Below, one piece after another: positions 50,399 to 60,046 of a stretch of 64,000 bases of DNA. The stretch is taken from the NCBI GenBank assembly GCA_026224825.1, contig JAMFRO010000088.1, positions 1 to 64,000 on the forward strand, in the 5' to 3' direction. Each line of letters opens with the position of its first letter. Position 1 is the stretch's first letter. The translations under genes and the position numbers were made by a program. This stretch comes from a bacterium (GTDB taxonomy: Bacteria > Pseudomonadota > Alphaproteobacteria > Acetobacterales > Acetobacteraceae). Below the pieces are notes generated by a model, which saw only the letters and a list, made by a program, of their open reading frames with translations, did not search any database and had not been told where the DNA came from.

Positions 50399-51103
50399 AT
50401 GCCGGATACAAAATGGACACCGTCACGCCGGGCATTTTTGTTGGCAACGGTAGCGACGATCCCCGCCGTGACGTTGTCAGGATCGTTATTACCGTCGGGC
50501 TCGAAAGCGTTTGCCGCGGATCAGGCTGGGTATACGCCCGTCTTTTTCACGCAAAGTGAGTGGGCCTTCGTTAATGCATTCGTAGACCGGCTTATACCTG
50601 CTGATGCCGAAGGCCCAGGCGCTCTGGAATTGAACGTGCCCGTCTTCATCGACCTGCAAATGGGTTTGCCATATGGGTATGGTAAGCTCTGGTACATGGG
50701 GGGGCCTTTCAGAACCGCCGCCCCTTCGCTTGGCTACCAATTGCCATACGCGCCGCGGGATATCTACCGGAACGGTATCGCGGCGGCTGAACAGGCGATT
50801 CAACAGGCATATGGCAAATCCTTCACCGATCTTGATGCCACGACCCGCGATGAGGTGATCGCACACATGCAGAAGGGCAAGTTGGCGATGGCGCCGGTGC
50901 CGTCCGATATGTTCTTTGGTCAAATCCTGCAAAACACCCATGAAGGTTATTTCTCCGACCCGGTGCATGGTGGCAATCTTGGGATGGGGGCATGGAAAAT
51001 GATCGGCTTCCCCGGTGCGCGCGCGGATTACACCGACTGGATAAACCAAAATGGCGCACAATATCCATACGGCCCCGTTTCCATCAAAGACCAGGGAATC
51101 TGA
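50399..51103 (+). CDS. Gluconate 2-dehydrogenase subunit 3-type Tat protein
   Basis: A 234-residue small subunit of a membrane-bound sugar-acid dehydrogenase. The signal has the twin-arginine motif SRRAFLLATVA and ends KAFA, so it is exported folded by Tat and probably carries the flavoprotein with it. The mature part has FTQSEWAFVNAFVDRLIPAD and DLQMGLPYGYG, typical of gluconate_2-dh3 proteins. AAGGAG lies 8 bases before the ATG. The flavoprotein gene begins 2 bases after the stop. Confidence 0.9.
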   Translation: MPDTKWTPSRRAFLLATVATIPAVTLSGSLLPSGSKAFAADQAGYTPVFFTQSEWAFVNAFVDRLIPADAEGPGALELNVPVFIDLQMGLPYGYGKLWYMGGPFRTAAPSLGYQLPYAPRDIYRNGIAAAEQAIQQAYGKSFTDLDATTRDEVIAHMQKGKLAMAPVPSDMFFGQILQNTHEGYFSDPVHGGNLGMGAWKMIGFPGARADYTDWINQNGAQYPYGPVSIKDQGI

Positions 51104-51105
51104 TC

Positions 51106-52884
51106 ATGGCTGATCTTACTATGCCGCATGTCGATGCCGTCATCATCGGGTTCGGGTGGACCGGTGCCATTATGGCCAAGGAATTGACGCAAGCCGGGCT
51201 GAAGGTCGTGGCTTTGGAGCGCGGCCCTAATCGCGACACTTATCCCCAAGGCGCCTATCCGACGTCGATCGACGAACTCACGTACAACACGCGCTCCAAG
51301 CTGTTCCAGGACATGTCCAAGAGTACGCTCACAATCAGGCACAAACCGTCAGACCAGGCGGTTCCTTATAGACAACTGGCTGCGTTCCTGCCTGGAACCG
51401 GCGTTGGCGGTGCCGGGCTGCACTGGTCGGGGTGCCATTGGCGCGTGACACCGGAAGAGCTGAAAATCCGCAGCCATTATGAGGAGCGTTACGGCAAGGC
51501 ATTCATCCCCGATGAAATTCCTTTGCAGGATTGGGGTGTCTCCTACGAAGAACTGGAGCCGCATTTTTCGTTTGCCGAGCAGGTATTTGGCACGTCGGGG
51601 CAGGCTTATAAGGTGAATGGTGAGATTGTCGGGCCGGGCAATCCATTTGATGCTGACAGATCAACGCCTTTCCCCCTGCCGCCGATGAAGAACCCCTACT
51701 CCGCGGAGCTGTTCAAACAGGCTGCAACAGAGGTGGGGTACCACCCTTTCAGTATTCCGGCCGCAAATGCGTCGGGCGTTTATACAAACCCCTATGGCTG
51801 CCAGATGGCACCTTGCACGTTCTGTGGTTTTTGTTCTGGTTATGCATGTTATAATTATTCGAAGGCCTCCCCGAACGTAAATATCCTGCCCGCTTTGCGG
51901 CAGGTTCCGAATTTCGAGTTGCGGGCGAAATGCGATGTCGTTCTGATCGAAACTGACAGTACCGGCACAAAGGCCACGGGGGTTATTTATGTCGACGAAA
52001 AGGGCAATCGCGTCACCCAGCCCGCGGATCTCGTGATTCTTGGTGCCTTTGCCTATAATAATGCCTATATGATGCTGCTCTCGAAGATAGGGACGCCTTA
52101 CGACCCGACGACGGGTGAAGGGACGATCGGCAAGAATTTTTGCTATCAGAATGAGAACAGCATCGCGGCGTTTTTCGATGGTGACAAATTCACGAACCCG
52201 TTTGTCGGGGCGGGCGGCAATGGTATTGCTTGTGACGATTTCAATGCCGACCATTTTGATCACGGACCGCTCGGCTTTATCGGTGGGGCGCCCATGTGGG
52301 TCAATCAGGCTGGCACGAAGCCGATCGGCGGCGGGCCGCTCCCGGCTGGCACACCGTCATGGGGTTCGGCATGGAAGAAGGCCGTTAAAGATAACTATAC
52401 TCATGTTGTTTCCATGAACGCGCATGGAACGAACATGCCGGACCGGGAAAACTATCTGGACCTCGATCCTGATTACACCGATTATCTCGGCCGTCCGCTG
52501 CTGCGCCTGACATTCAACTGGCACGACAATGATTATAAAATGGCGAATTTTATGGTCGATAAAATGGGGGCTATCGCAAAGGCGATGAACCCAAAGGCGA
52601 TGAAAGTTTCGGCAAAAAAGCCGGGGGAACCGTTCGACACACGGCACTACCAGACAACCCATATGGGCGGCGGCGTCATCATGGGTACCGATCCCACGAA
52701 GAGTGCGGTCAACCGCTATCTTCAGAGCTGGGATGTTTCCAATCTGTTCGTTGTCGGCTCCTCGGCCTTCCCGCAAGGGCTTGGGTATAATCCCACCGGT
52801 ACCGTGGCGGCGCTGACATACTGGTCCGCCAAAGCCATTCGTGAACAATATCTGAAAAATCCCGGCCCTCTGGTGCCCGTTTAG
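51106..52884 (+). CDS. GMC oxidoreductase, gluconate-dehydrogenase-type flavoprotein
   Basis: A 592-residue FAD enzyme with the Rossmann motif VIIGFGWTGAIMAKEL, the GMC C-terminal block VVGSSAFPQGLGYNPTGTVAALTY, and an active-site His near HMGGGVIMG. A Cys-rich motif CTFCGFCSGYACYN (near residue 240) is the kind seen in gluconate 2-dehydrogenases and may hold an iron-sulfur cluster. No signal peptide: it should travel with the Tat small subunit. It oxidises a sugar or sugar acid in the periplasm and passes electrons to the tri-heme cytochrome encoded next. The substrate is not proven. Confidence 0.92.
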   Translation: MADLTMPHVDAVIIGFGWTGAIMAKELTQAGLKVVALERGPNRDTYPQGAYPTSIDELTYNTRSKLFQDMSKSTLTIRHKPSDQAVPYRQLAAFLPGTGVGGAGLHWSGCHWRVTPEELKIRSHYEERYGKAFIPDEIPLQDWGVSYEELEPHFSFAEQVFGTSGQAYKVNGEIVGPGNPFDADRSTPFPLPPMKNPYSAELFKQAATEVGYHPFSIPAANASGVYTNPYGCQMAPCTFCGFCSGYACYNYSKASPNVNILPALRQVPNFELRAKCDVVLIETDSTGTKATGVIYVDEKGNRVTQPADLVILGAFAYNNAYMMLLSKIGTPYDPTTGEGTIGKNFCYQNENSIAAFFDGDKFTNPFVGAGGNGIACDDFNADHFDHGPLGFIGGAPMWVNQAGTKPIGGGPLPAGTPSWGSAWKKAVKDNYTHVVSMNAHGTNMPDRENYLDLDPDYTDYLGRPLLRLTFNWHDNDYKMANFMVDKMGAIAKAMNPKAMKVSAKKPGEPFDTRHYQTTHMGGGVIMGTDPTKSAVNRYLQSWDVSNLFVVGSSAFPQGLGYNPTGTVAALTYWSAKAIREQYLKNPGPLVPV

Positions 52885-52896
52885 GGAGCGCATGTT

Positions 52897-54183
52897 ATGC
52901 AGCCAATTAAAATCGCGCTCGCCGCATTTGGATTTACCCTGGCCTGCTCAGCTACGTTCGCGCAGACCGCGCCTGACCCCACGCTTGTCGGCCAAGGACA
53001 ATACCTTGCCGAGGCGGGAGATTGTGCGGCTTGCCATACCGCGCCCAACGGTAAAGCCTTTGCCGGCGGTCTGCCGATGGCAAGCCCGATCGGGACGATT
53101 TATACCAGCAATATCACACCGGACAAATCCGCCGGGATCGGCGATTGGTCCTATGACGATTTCCAGCGGCTGATGCGCAAGGGGGTAACGAAGCAAGGCT
53201 ATGTCGTGTACCCTGCGATGCCTTATCCATCCTACGCGCGTCTCACCGAGCCCGACCTGAAGGCGATGTACGCGTATTTCATGCTTGGTGTGCAGCCGGT
53301 GGATCAGGCCAACCGCGCCAATGGCATTCCGTGGCCGCTTTCCATGCGCTGGCCTTTGCATATATGGCGCTGGTTCTATGCTCCCACCGCAAAACCATTT
53401 GTCGCTGCAGCAGGGCAGGGCGCGGAGATAGCGCGCGGCGCCTATCTTGTGGAAGGTTTGGGGCATTGTGGCGCTTGCCATACGCCGCGCCGCATAACCT
53501 TGCAGGAAACCGCGCTCAGTGACGCGGACGGCCCGAGCTATCTCAGCGGCGGTGCGCCAGTTGATGGCTGGCCGGCGCCAAGCCTGCGGAATGAGAATGG
53601 CGGCGGGCTGGCGGGTTGGAGCGAAGATGATATCGTGGCGTTCATGAAGACCGGCCGCAATAAGCATAGCGCGAGTTTTGGCGCCATGAACGATGTTGTC
53701 GTAGACTCATTGCAATATCTCTCGGACAGCGATTTGCGGAGCATCGCGGCTTACCTCAAATCCCTACCGCCGAAAAACACCGCGGCTCAGCCTTATGCCT
53801 ATGACGATACGGCAACCAAGGCGCTGCTGAGCGGGGATGCCAGTACACGTGGCGCACAGGCCTATGTTGACCGCTGCGCCGCCTGTCACGGGTCTGATGG
53901 CAAAGGCTATGAAGGTGTTTTCCCGGCCCTCGCCGGCAATCCTATTCTGCAGACGGATGATGCCGTATCGGCGATCCACATCATTTTGTCGGGCGGCCGG
54001 CTGCCGGGCACGAAAACGGCGCCGTCCTATTTTGTGATGGGCCCTTATGCGGATGTGATGACCGACCAGAACATCGCGGATGTCGTGAGTTATATTGAAA
54101 CGAGTTGGGGCAACCAAGGCAAGCCAGTAACCACAGGCCAGGTGGCCGCGATACGGAAGACAGCCACGCCGGTGAACCCATAA
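52897..54183 (+). CDS. Tri-heme cytochrome c, dehydrogenase subunit
   Basis: A 428-residue periplasmic cytochrome with a signal peptide (about 1-23, ending ATFA) and three CxxCH haem sites: CAACHTAP, CGACHTPR and CAACHGSD. This is the size and layout of the membrane-bound cytochrome subunit of gluconate, alcohol and sorbitol dehydrogenases. It takes electrons from the flavoprotein and passes them to ubiquinone. Confidence 0.95.
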   Translation: MQPIKIALAAFGFTLACSATFAQTAPDPTLVGQGQYLAEAGDCAACHTAPNGKAFAGGLPMASPIGTIYTSNITPDKSAGIGDWSYDDFQRLMRKGVTKQGYVVYPAMPYPSYARLTEPDLKAMYAYFMLGVQPVDQANRANGIPWPLSMRWPLHIWRWFYAPTAKPFVAAAGQGAEIARGAYLVEGLGHCGACHTPRRITLQETALSDADGPSYLSGGAPVDGWPAPSLRNENGGGLAGWSEDDIVAFMKTGRNKHSASFGAMNDVVVDSLQYLSDSDLRSIAAYLKSLPPKNTAAQPYAYDDTATKALLSGDASTRGAQAYVDRCAACHGSDGKGYEGVFPALAGNPILQTDDAVSAIHIILSGGRLPGTKTAPSYFVMGPYADVMTDQNIADVVSYIETSWGNQGKPVTTGQVAAIRKTATPVNP

Positions 54184-54240
54184 GATGAATTCGAAAAGAA
54201 GCCCGTAACCAACGCAATTCAACGACAAAGGAAAACGCCA

Positions 54241-55539
54241 ATGTCTTCGCAAAAAAATGACCAGATGCAAACTGGCTTGGGGCGCCGGCAATTTGCCGGC
54301 TTGGCCGTGGGCTCTCTCCTGGTGCCCAATATTGCCTGGGCGAAGGATGTGAGCGGCGATGTCGTCTTGTACGACTCTGCCGGGCCCGAACTCTTCCTGT
54401 ACCACGTGGCGGAGAACAGCCTTGCCCTGTCGCGGGCAACGTCGGTACAGGTGCCCGCCACCATCCAATATGTTTGGCCGCACCCGAGCAAACGGATTTT
54501 GTATGTGGCGTATAGCAACCGCTCGGCGTCATCCCCGGGGGATGTCAATGGCGTGGCACTCTTCAACGTCGATGAGAAGACCGGGCAATTGCAGCCCTTC
54601 GGCCAGCCGCTCCAACTGAACAACAGGCCGATCAATATCACCATCGATCCGGCGGGGACCAATCTGCTGGTGGCGTTTAATGCGCCTGCTGAACTGGATG
54701 TCTACCCGATCAATGCGGATGGATCGCTTGGCGCCAAGATTCAGCAGCAAGCGCCAATTAACACTGGTATCTACGACCATCAGGTGCGGGTGGCACCCAG
54801 CGGCCACACCGTCATCCTCGTCTCGCGCGGTAATGATGCGACGAGCACCACGCCTGAGGATCCCGGCGCCATTAAGGTTTTCGATTTCCACGAGGGCCAG
54901 CTCTCGAACGAACAGTCCATCGCCCCCCATAACGGATATGGGTTCGGGCCGCGCCATCTCGACTTCCACCCTAATTTGCCTTTGGTCTATGTCTCGATGG
55001 AGCGCGAGAATCAGCTCCAGGTTTTCAGCCTGAAGGATGGCGTTTTATCGTCTGCTCCGATTTTTGTCAGAACAACCCTTGCGGATCCCTCGAATGTTCG
55101 TCCCGGGCAGGTCGTCGGCCCGATCCATTTTTCGCGGGACGGACGATTTGTGTATCTCGCCAACCGCTCCGATGGCACTGTCGAATATCAGGGCAAGAAG
55201 GTTTATATCGGCGGTGAGAACAGCGTTGCGGTGTTTAGCGTCGACCCGCAAAGCGGCGAGCCGACGCTCATCCAGACCATCCCTACGCTAAGCTACCATT
55301 GCCGGACATTCACGCTGCATCCCAATGGGAATATGCTGGTGACCGCAAGCATCGCGCCCATGCTGGTGCGCGAGGGCGATACGATCACGCGGGTTTCGGC
55401 AGCACTTACCGTCTTCCGCGTTCAAGAAGATGGAAAGCTGACCTTCATCAAAAAATATGATGTGGATACCGCCAAAGGCCCGATGTTCTGGTGCGGACTT
55501 TTGTCGCTCGATGCCGGTTGGGGCAGCAATCAGGCCTGA
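54241..55539 (+). CDS. Periplasmic lactonase, beta-propeller family
   Basis: A 432-residue protein of the 6-phosphogluconolactonase (Pgl) beta-propeller family, with a Tat-like signal (GRRQFAGLAVGSLL, ending IAWA). Repeated strand blocks such as PINITIDPAGTNLLVAFN, HQVRVAPSGHTVI, FGPRHLDFHPNLPLVYVS and LHPNGNMLV mark the propeller. Exported, it should hydrolyse sugar lactones made by periplasmic oxidation, not 6-phosphogluconolactone. It is the fourth gene of the rightward dehydrogenase operon. Confidence 0.85.
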   Translation: MSSQKNDQMQTGLGRRQFAGLAVGSLLVPNIAWAKDVSGDVVLYDSAGPELFLYHVAENSLALSRATSVQVPATIQYVWPHPSKRILYVAYSNRSASSPGDVNGVALFNVDEKTGQLQPFGQPLQLNNRPINITIDPAGTNLLVAFNAPAELDVYPINADGSLGAKIQQQAPINTGIYDHQVRVAPSGHTVILVSRGNDATSTTPEDPGAIKVFDFHEGQLSNEQSIAPHNGYGFGPRHLDFHPNLPLVYVSMERENQLQVFSLKDGVLSSAPIFVRTTLADPSNVRPGQVVGPIHFSRDGRFVYLANRSDGTVEYQGKKVYIGGENSVAVFSVDPQSGEPTLIQTIPTLSYHCRTFTLHPNGNMLVTASIAPMLVREGDTITRVSAALTVFRVQEDGKLTFIKKYDVDTAKGPMFWCGLLSLDAGWGSNQA

Positions 55540-55579
55540 CTTCCCGTAAATGCGCGCCAACCGGGAAGCAGCTTACCCG

Positions 55580-56005
55580 TCAGGCCAATTTAAATTTAGC
55601 GTCGAGCGAATACTTGCCGGGGCCGGTGGTGAAGAGCAGGAGCAGGCCGCCCATGATGCTGATGTTCTTGTAGAAATTTATCATGTTTTCGTATTGCTCT
55701 GCTCCCGTCATTGTCCAGTAATGATGACCGATCAATGAGGTTCCGAACGTATAGAGCAACAATAAGATCGCCAATGGGCGAACAAACAGGCCAAGGATAA
55801 GTGCGACCGAAACGAAAAACTCCATGATAATCGCAATGATGGCGGCGACCGGGGGCAGAGGGGCGCCGGCCTGCGCCATGTAGGCGACTGCTCCTGAGTA
55901 CCCTGTCAATTTCATCCAACCGAATATCAAAAACAGCAGAACCAGAAGAACGCGGGAAACAAGTATCAAACCATCCCTATTATTTTCAGAATACGATTTT
56001 AACAT
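55580..56005 (-). CDS. DoxX-family membrane protein
   Basis: A 141-residue protein with four hydrophobic helices and the DoxX pattern (LLFLIFGWMKLTGYSG, MEFFVSVALILGLFVRPLA, NFYKNISIMGGLLLL). DoxX-type proteins appear in respiratory and thiol-oxidation settings, but their role varies. It follows the second dehydrogenase operon by 58 bases on the same strand and may be the last gene of that unit. Confidence 0.88.
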   Translation of the reverse strand: MLKSYSENNRDGLILVSRVLLVLLFLIFGWMKLTGYSGAVAYMAQAGAPLPPVAAIIAIIMEFFVSVALILGLFVRPLAILLLLYTFGTSLIGHHYWTMTGAEQYENMINFYKNISIMGGLLLLFTTGPGKYSLDAKFKLA

Positions 56006-56063
56006 TGCTATTTTTCCTAGTTGTCAATTCGATTGGTCAAACCAGCCTGCGGAAGGCTAAAAC

Positions 56064-57530
56064 TCAGCCCGGTAGTGGCCTGTGTCTCGGCCGGAATATT
56101 CCCCACAATATGAGAAGCAGCAGCACCGCGCCCAGCGCGATCAAGCCTGGCAGGGCGAGGTTGCCAAGCTTCGCGAGAGCAGAGGGCGGGCCGCCCTGGC
56201 GCACGGTGGCAACATCCTGTGCGGTGACGGTGAGATTGGGGTTGCCAAAGTGCTGAAGCACATAGTTGCTCACATCAGCCACGTCCTGATCAGAAAGCGT
56301 ACTCACCGGCGAGAACCCCTGACCGAACGCGGGCATGAAGGCCGTGTTGGCGCCCACGGTCCGGTTGATGCCGAACAGGATGGCCGCGATTAAGTTCGTG
56401 GGTTGCGCAGCACCAGTCGCGGTGTTTTGAAAGAGCTGTGGATAGGCGCCATCTTTGGTGCCGGCGCCAGTTGCCTGGTGGCAGCTCGCGCAATTGCCGC
56501 TGTATAGCTGGGCACCGTTGGACATATCTCCGGCGGCGTTGTTCAAAGTCGAATCAGCCGCCAAGGCGATACCGTAGGCATTGCGCGGTTTGGCTTCGGC
56601 CGTGCGAATAGGGGCGCTCGCTTTCAAATAGGCGGCGATCGCCTGCAGATCATCGTTGCTGAGGTATTGCAGGCTATCCTCAACCGCTTCGGCCATCGGG
56701 CCTGCGGCCTGCGCCTTGCCGGGAACATTGCCGGTGTGCAGATACTGCACCAATTCATCCTGGCTCCACCCGCCGATGCCGCTTACCGGGTCCGATGTGA
56801 TATTGGGCGCGTACCAGGATCCAACAGCCCCGCCTGATAAGGCGCGGCCCTGCTTTTCGGCCATCATAAAATTGCGGGGCGTATGGCACGTATCGCAATG
56901 CGCGAGATTTTCGACCAGATATGCGCCACGGTTGAGCTGCGCGGATCGCGATGAGTCTGGCTGGAAGCGATGATTATCCAGGAACAGGGCGTTCCATGCC
57001 GCCATCGAGAAACGCATGTTGAATGGGAAGGGCAGGGAGGTCTTTGGTGGGGCAACGTCTACAGGCGGAACGCCTTGCATGAAATACGCATAAAGTGCTG
57101 CCACATCCGGGTCCGACAGCCCGGCATAGGAGGTGTAAGGCATGGCGGGATAGAGATGCGTGCCGTCCTTGCGAATGCCTTCGCGGATCGCGCGCGCGAA
57201 ATCTGTTTCGCTGTAATTTCCGATGCCGAATGTTTTGGACGGCGTGATGTTCGTCGAATAGATGGTCCCGAGCGGCGAGCTTATTCCATACCCGCCTGCA
57301 AAATTCTGGCCGCCATTCGGGGCCGTATGGCAGGCGGTGCAATCCGTGGCAGTGGCCAGAGACTGACCTTGTTTCGCGAGGTCGGATGTGGAACTACTCT
57401 GTCCCGCCGCTCCGCCAGTGCTGATGGCGAAGGCGATGCCCGTGGCAAAAAGCACATTTCTGGCGCGGATCGATGCGGCCGCGCATGACGCATTAGTTGC
57501 GCGTAGGAAGGGCATTTTTCTCATACTCAT
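56064..57530 (-). CDS. Tri-heme cytochrome c, second dehydrogenase complex
   Basis: A 488-residue cytochrome with three haem sites, CTACHTAP, CDTCHTPR and CASCHQAT, a signal segment of about 45 residues, and a C-terminal membrane helix (about 460-480; LIALGAVLLLLILWGIF). It is larger than the cytochrome in the first operon, mainly through the membrane anchor. The start ATG at 57530 overlaps the GMC stop as ATGA. Confidence 0.94.
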   Translation of the reverse strand: MSMRKMPFLRATNASCAAASIRARNVLFATGIAFAISTGGAAGQSSSTSDLAKQGQSLATATDCTACHTAPNGGQNFAGGYGISSPLGTIYSTNITPSKTFGIGNYSETDFARAIREGIRKDGTHLYPAMPYTSYAGLSDPDVAALYAYFMQGVPPVDVAPPKTSLPFPFNMRFSMAAWNALFLDNHRFQPDSSRSAQLNRGAYLVENLAHCDTCHTPRNFMMAEKQGRALSGGAVGSWYAPNITSDPVSGIGGWSQDELVQYLHTGNVPGKAQAAGPMAEAVEDSLQYLSNDDLQAIAAYLKASAPIRTAEAKPRNAYGIALAADSTLNNAAGDMSNGAQLYSGNCASCHQATGAGTKDGAYPQLFQNTATGAAQPTNLIAAILFGINRTVGANTAFMPAFGQGFSPVSTLSDQDVADVSNYVLQHFGNPNLTVTAQDVATVRQGGPPSALAKLGNLALPGLIALGAVLLLLILWGIFRPRHRPLPG

Positions 57531-59125
57531 GTCGTTTCGTGCATGTGTTGTGCGGTTCGCATGGCCAGCGCGAGGGCGGTGAGCGTCGAATTGCAGGTGG
57601 CGGCGGTCGGCATCACGCCAGTGCTGACGATGAACAGGTTCTCATGGTCATGCGTACGGCCAAACTTATCGACGACGGAATCACCAGGGTCGTTGCCCAT
57701 GCTCATCGTGCCGGTAATATGCTGGTTGTTGGCGTAGGCCCGCTCCGGCGAGTAGCGCAGATTTGTGCCGCCCATCAACTGTGCGATGTGTGTATATTCG
57801 AGTCTTGACGCGTCCATGCCTTTATTTGTGTAGTCGTCGAACGAATAGTAGACCTGCGGCTTGGGAATCCCCAGTGCGTCCTTTTGCGAGCTTAACGTGA
57901 CGCGGTTTTCCGGGTTTGGCAGCACTTCGAGTACGTTTTTAACATTCACTTGACGCGCCGCGCCGTAACGCAGGCGTGTCTGCAACTCCGGCCCGTACAC
58001 ACCGGCCTTGATCAAGTCTTCGGCCACGGGGCGGGATTGGTTGATGTTGGTGAAATCCAGCCGGAACGCGGCATGTTCGGAACGGAAGGCGCCATCGCGG
58101 AAGGTGTTGATGGATGTCGGGCTTTGTGGCCCGCGGCCGAGCCAGAAATCCTCATCCACATCGAATGTGAGCGAATTGCTGGGATGGTCCATCAAGTTGC
58201 GGCCAACCGTACCCGAGCTGTTGGCCAAGCCATTGGGGTATTTATCGCTCGCGGACAGCAACAGCAGTTTCGGACTCTCGATCCCATTTGCGGCAAGAAT
58301 GAAAGTCTTGCCCGTAACGCGGTAGCTGTTTTTATCCGGGTCATAGTAATGCACCGCCGCGATGCGTCCCTGCGCGTCATGCTCGATTTGATAGACGACA
58401 CAGTTGGCCATGATCTTCACGCCGGCAGCCTCGGCCATCTCCACCGCCACGCCACCGTCAAATTGCGCGGCGATCGGGCAGATCGGCTGGCAGTTATTGT
58501 TCCCGCAACACGCCGGGCGGTTATCGTAGGGGCGGCTGTTGCGGGCCGTTGTGTTGCTGACGACGTCGTAGCCACCCACAGCGAGCCGTTCGCGGAACCG
58601 GCGCATCGCCCAAACTTCCGCGACGGGCTCCATAGGGAAAGGCTTGTTGCGCGGCGAGCCGGTGTTAGGTGCGCCGGATACGCCGATTTTTACCTCGGCC
58701 TCGTAATAAAATGGTTCGAGCTCGTCGTAATTTATCGGCCAGTCGCGCCCCACGCCGTAGAGGGTCTTGATCTGCATATCGTTAGGCAGAACGCGCCATG
58801 CCTGGGCCGCCCAGTGCCAGGTGGTGCCGCCCACCATCCGGATATATTCCGCTGGATAGGGGGCGGGTCCAGTCTGTACGAGATAACCATTGTCATGAGG
58901 CTGAAACCTTGGGTGCGGCGCCCATGCGGTTGGCGGATAGGGGTTCATCCAGCTACCCTTATAGGCCCCGTTGCGGTAACTATTCACGATATCCCCGCGT
59001 TCGCGCCGCGGGCCGGCCTCCAGGACCAATATCGAGGCACCCTGCGTTGCGAGACGCTGCGCCGTTAACAAACCGCAAATGCCGGAGCCGATCACGACAA
59101 TGTCGGCGGAAAGCTGATCAGACAT
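57527..59125 (-). CDS. GMC oxidoreductase, FAD-glucose/sorbitol-dehydrogenase type
   Basis: A 532-residue flavoprotein: FAD motif DIVVIGSGICGLLTAQRL near residue 8, TWHWAAQAWR, and the Cys motif ACCGNNNCQPICP (near residue 205), which in FAD-glucose dehydrogenases binds a [3Fe-4S] cluster. The C-terminal TGTMSMG and ATCNSTLTALALAMR fit the family, though the exact GMC His/Asn pair is less clear. The start at ATG 59125 has GGGAGA upstream. It lacks a signal and should be exported with the Tat small subunit. Confidence 0.92.
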   Translation of the reverse strand: MSDQLSADIVVIGSGICGLLTAQRLATQGASILVLEAGPRRERGDIVNSYRNGAYKGSWMNPYPPTAWAPHPRFQPHDNGYLVQTGPAPYPAEYIRMVGGTTWHWAAQAWRVLPNDMQIKTLYGVGRDWPINYDELEPFYYEAEVKIGVSGAPNTGSPRNKPFPMEPVAEVWAMRRFRERLAVGGYDVVSNTTARNSRPYDNRPACCGNNNCQPICPIAAQFDGGVAVEMAEAAGVKIMANCVVYQIEHDAQGRIAAVHYYDPDKNSYRVTGKTFILAANGIESPKLLLLSASDKYPNGLANSSGTVGRNLMDHPSNSLTFDVDEDFWLGRGPQSPTSINTFRDGAFRSEHAAFRLDFTNINQSRPVAEDLIKAGVYGPELQTRLRYGAARQVNVKNVLEVLPNPENRVTLSSQKDALGIPKPQVYYSFDDYTNKGMDASRLEYTHIAQLMGGTNLRYSPERAYANNQHITGTMSMGNDPGDSVVDKFGRTHDHENLFIVSTGVMPTAATCNSTLTALALAMRTAQHMHETT

Positions 59126-59136
59126 CGTATGTCTCC

Positions 59137-59706
59137 CTAAACCGGTTGCGACGTCCAACTGCCATAGGCTCCGAAGCAGAAGCTTGGCGGAGTCAATTTA
59201 TCGCTCACAACGATGTTCGTCAGATCCGTCTCGAAGGCGATGCAACGCGCCGCATCGCCAGTGCCGACGACGCCCATATACCAGGCGGTCACAATTTGCC
59301 GGGGCAATGCAGCCAAGTCGGAATGTGTACCGTCGAGCGTGGCTTGTAGCGAGAGTGGATCGATATTTTGTTGGCTGATCAACGTAGCGAGTGCCGTGAC
59401 ACCAGCAGTGAATTTTGGATCATTGGTGTTGAGTGCATCGTAGAGGCGCGCGGCAAGGCCGGGGTCTAGCGAGGTGAAGCCGGTCAGGAGCTTTGAAACC
59501 GCCAGGAAGGCGTCGCGGGACGGGGTGGTATCGGCGAAAGCCTGTGGCGCGGTCAGGACCACGCCAGCCGCCGCCAGCCCTAACAGGAGGCTGCGGCGGG
59601 CAAGATCATAGGCACCAGATACTGGTACGTCCGGTTCCCGGCTTTCCGGGGAAGAATTTGTTGATGGCGACGACGATACGTGAATCACAGCCCCGTTCCG
59701 GCCCAT
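59137..59706 (-). CDS. FAD-sorbitol-dehydrogenase-type small subunit (Tat)
   Basis: A 189-residue small subunit of the FAD-SLDH family. A long N-terminal segment leads to the twin-arginine motif ARRSLLLGLAAAG and cleavage after QAFA (about residue 58). The mature part follows the family pattern (FLAVSKLLTGFTSLDPGLAARLYDAL, then FETDLTNIVVSDK). It heads the leftward operon of small subunit, flavoprotein and cytochrome, and probably guides the flavoprotein to the periplasm. Confidence 0.88.
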   Translation of the reverse strand: MGRNGAVIHVSSSPSTNSSPESREPDVPVSGAYDLARRSLLLGLAAAGVVLTAPQAFADTTPSRDAFLAVSKLLTGFTSLDPGLAARLYDALNTNDPKFTAGVTALATLISQQNIDPLSLQATLDGTHSDLAALPRQIVTAWYMGVVGTGDAARCIAFETDLTNIVVSDKLTPPSFCFGAYGSWTSQPV

Positions 59707-60046
59707 AAGCGTCTCCTATCAAGTGGAGATTATTTGCAACTTATTGAATTCGGATGTTGAAGAATTCTCAGCATCCGTCGTCCTCCTATCGCAGACACTC
59801 TCAACAAATACCAGCGTCAAGATTACGTCTTGCATCTTACGCGCAGCGCATGTCAATCACTTATGCCATTTTGATGGCACTAGGCCATAGCGACCATGTT
59901 TTGGCAAGTTATTAACTCAATTTAATGGACGGATCCCAATGCGGTGCGTTAGTGAATAATCAAAATGGATGAGAAGCGGCCTGCTCGGGTTGGTAAGGCG
60001 GATGGCGTTAGTCCTAATATAAATAAAATGTCCTTCGGAGGCTTCT
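59707..60046. promoter_or_regulatory. Divergent control region with two palindromes
   Basis: The 340 bases between the dehydrogenase operon and the OprB gene hold no supported gene. Two palindromes stand out: CGGATG...CATCCG around AGAATTCT (59751-59777), and TGCCATTTTGATGGCA (59864-59879, 6-bp arms, 4-base spacer). Either may bind a sugar-responsive regulator. OprB has a clear CGGAGG before its ATG. Confidence 0.55.
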
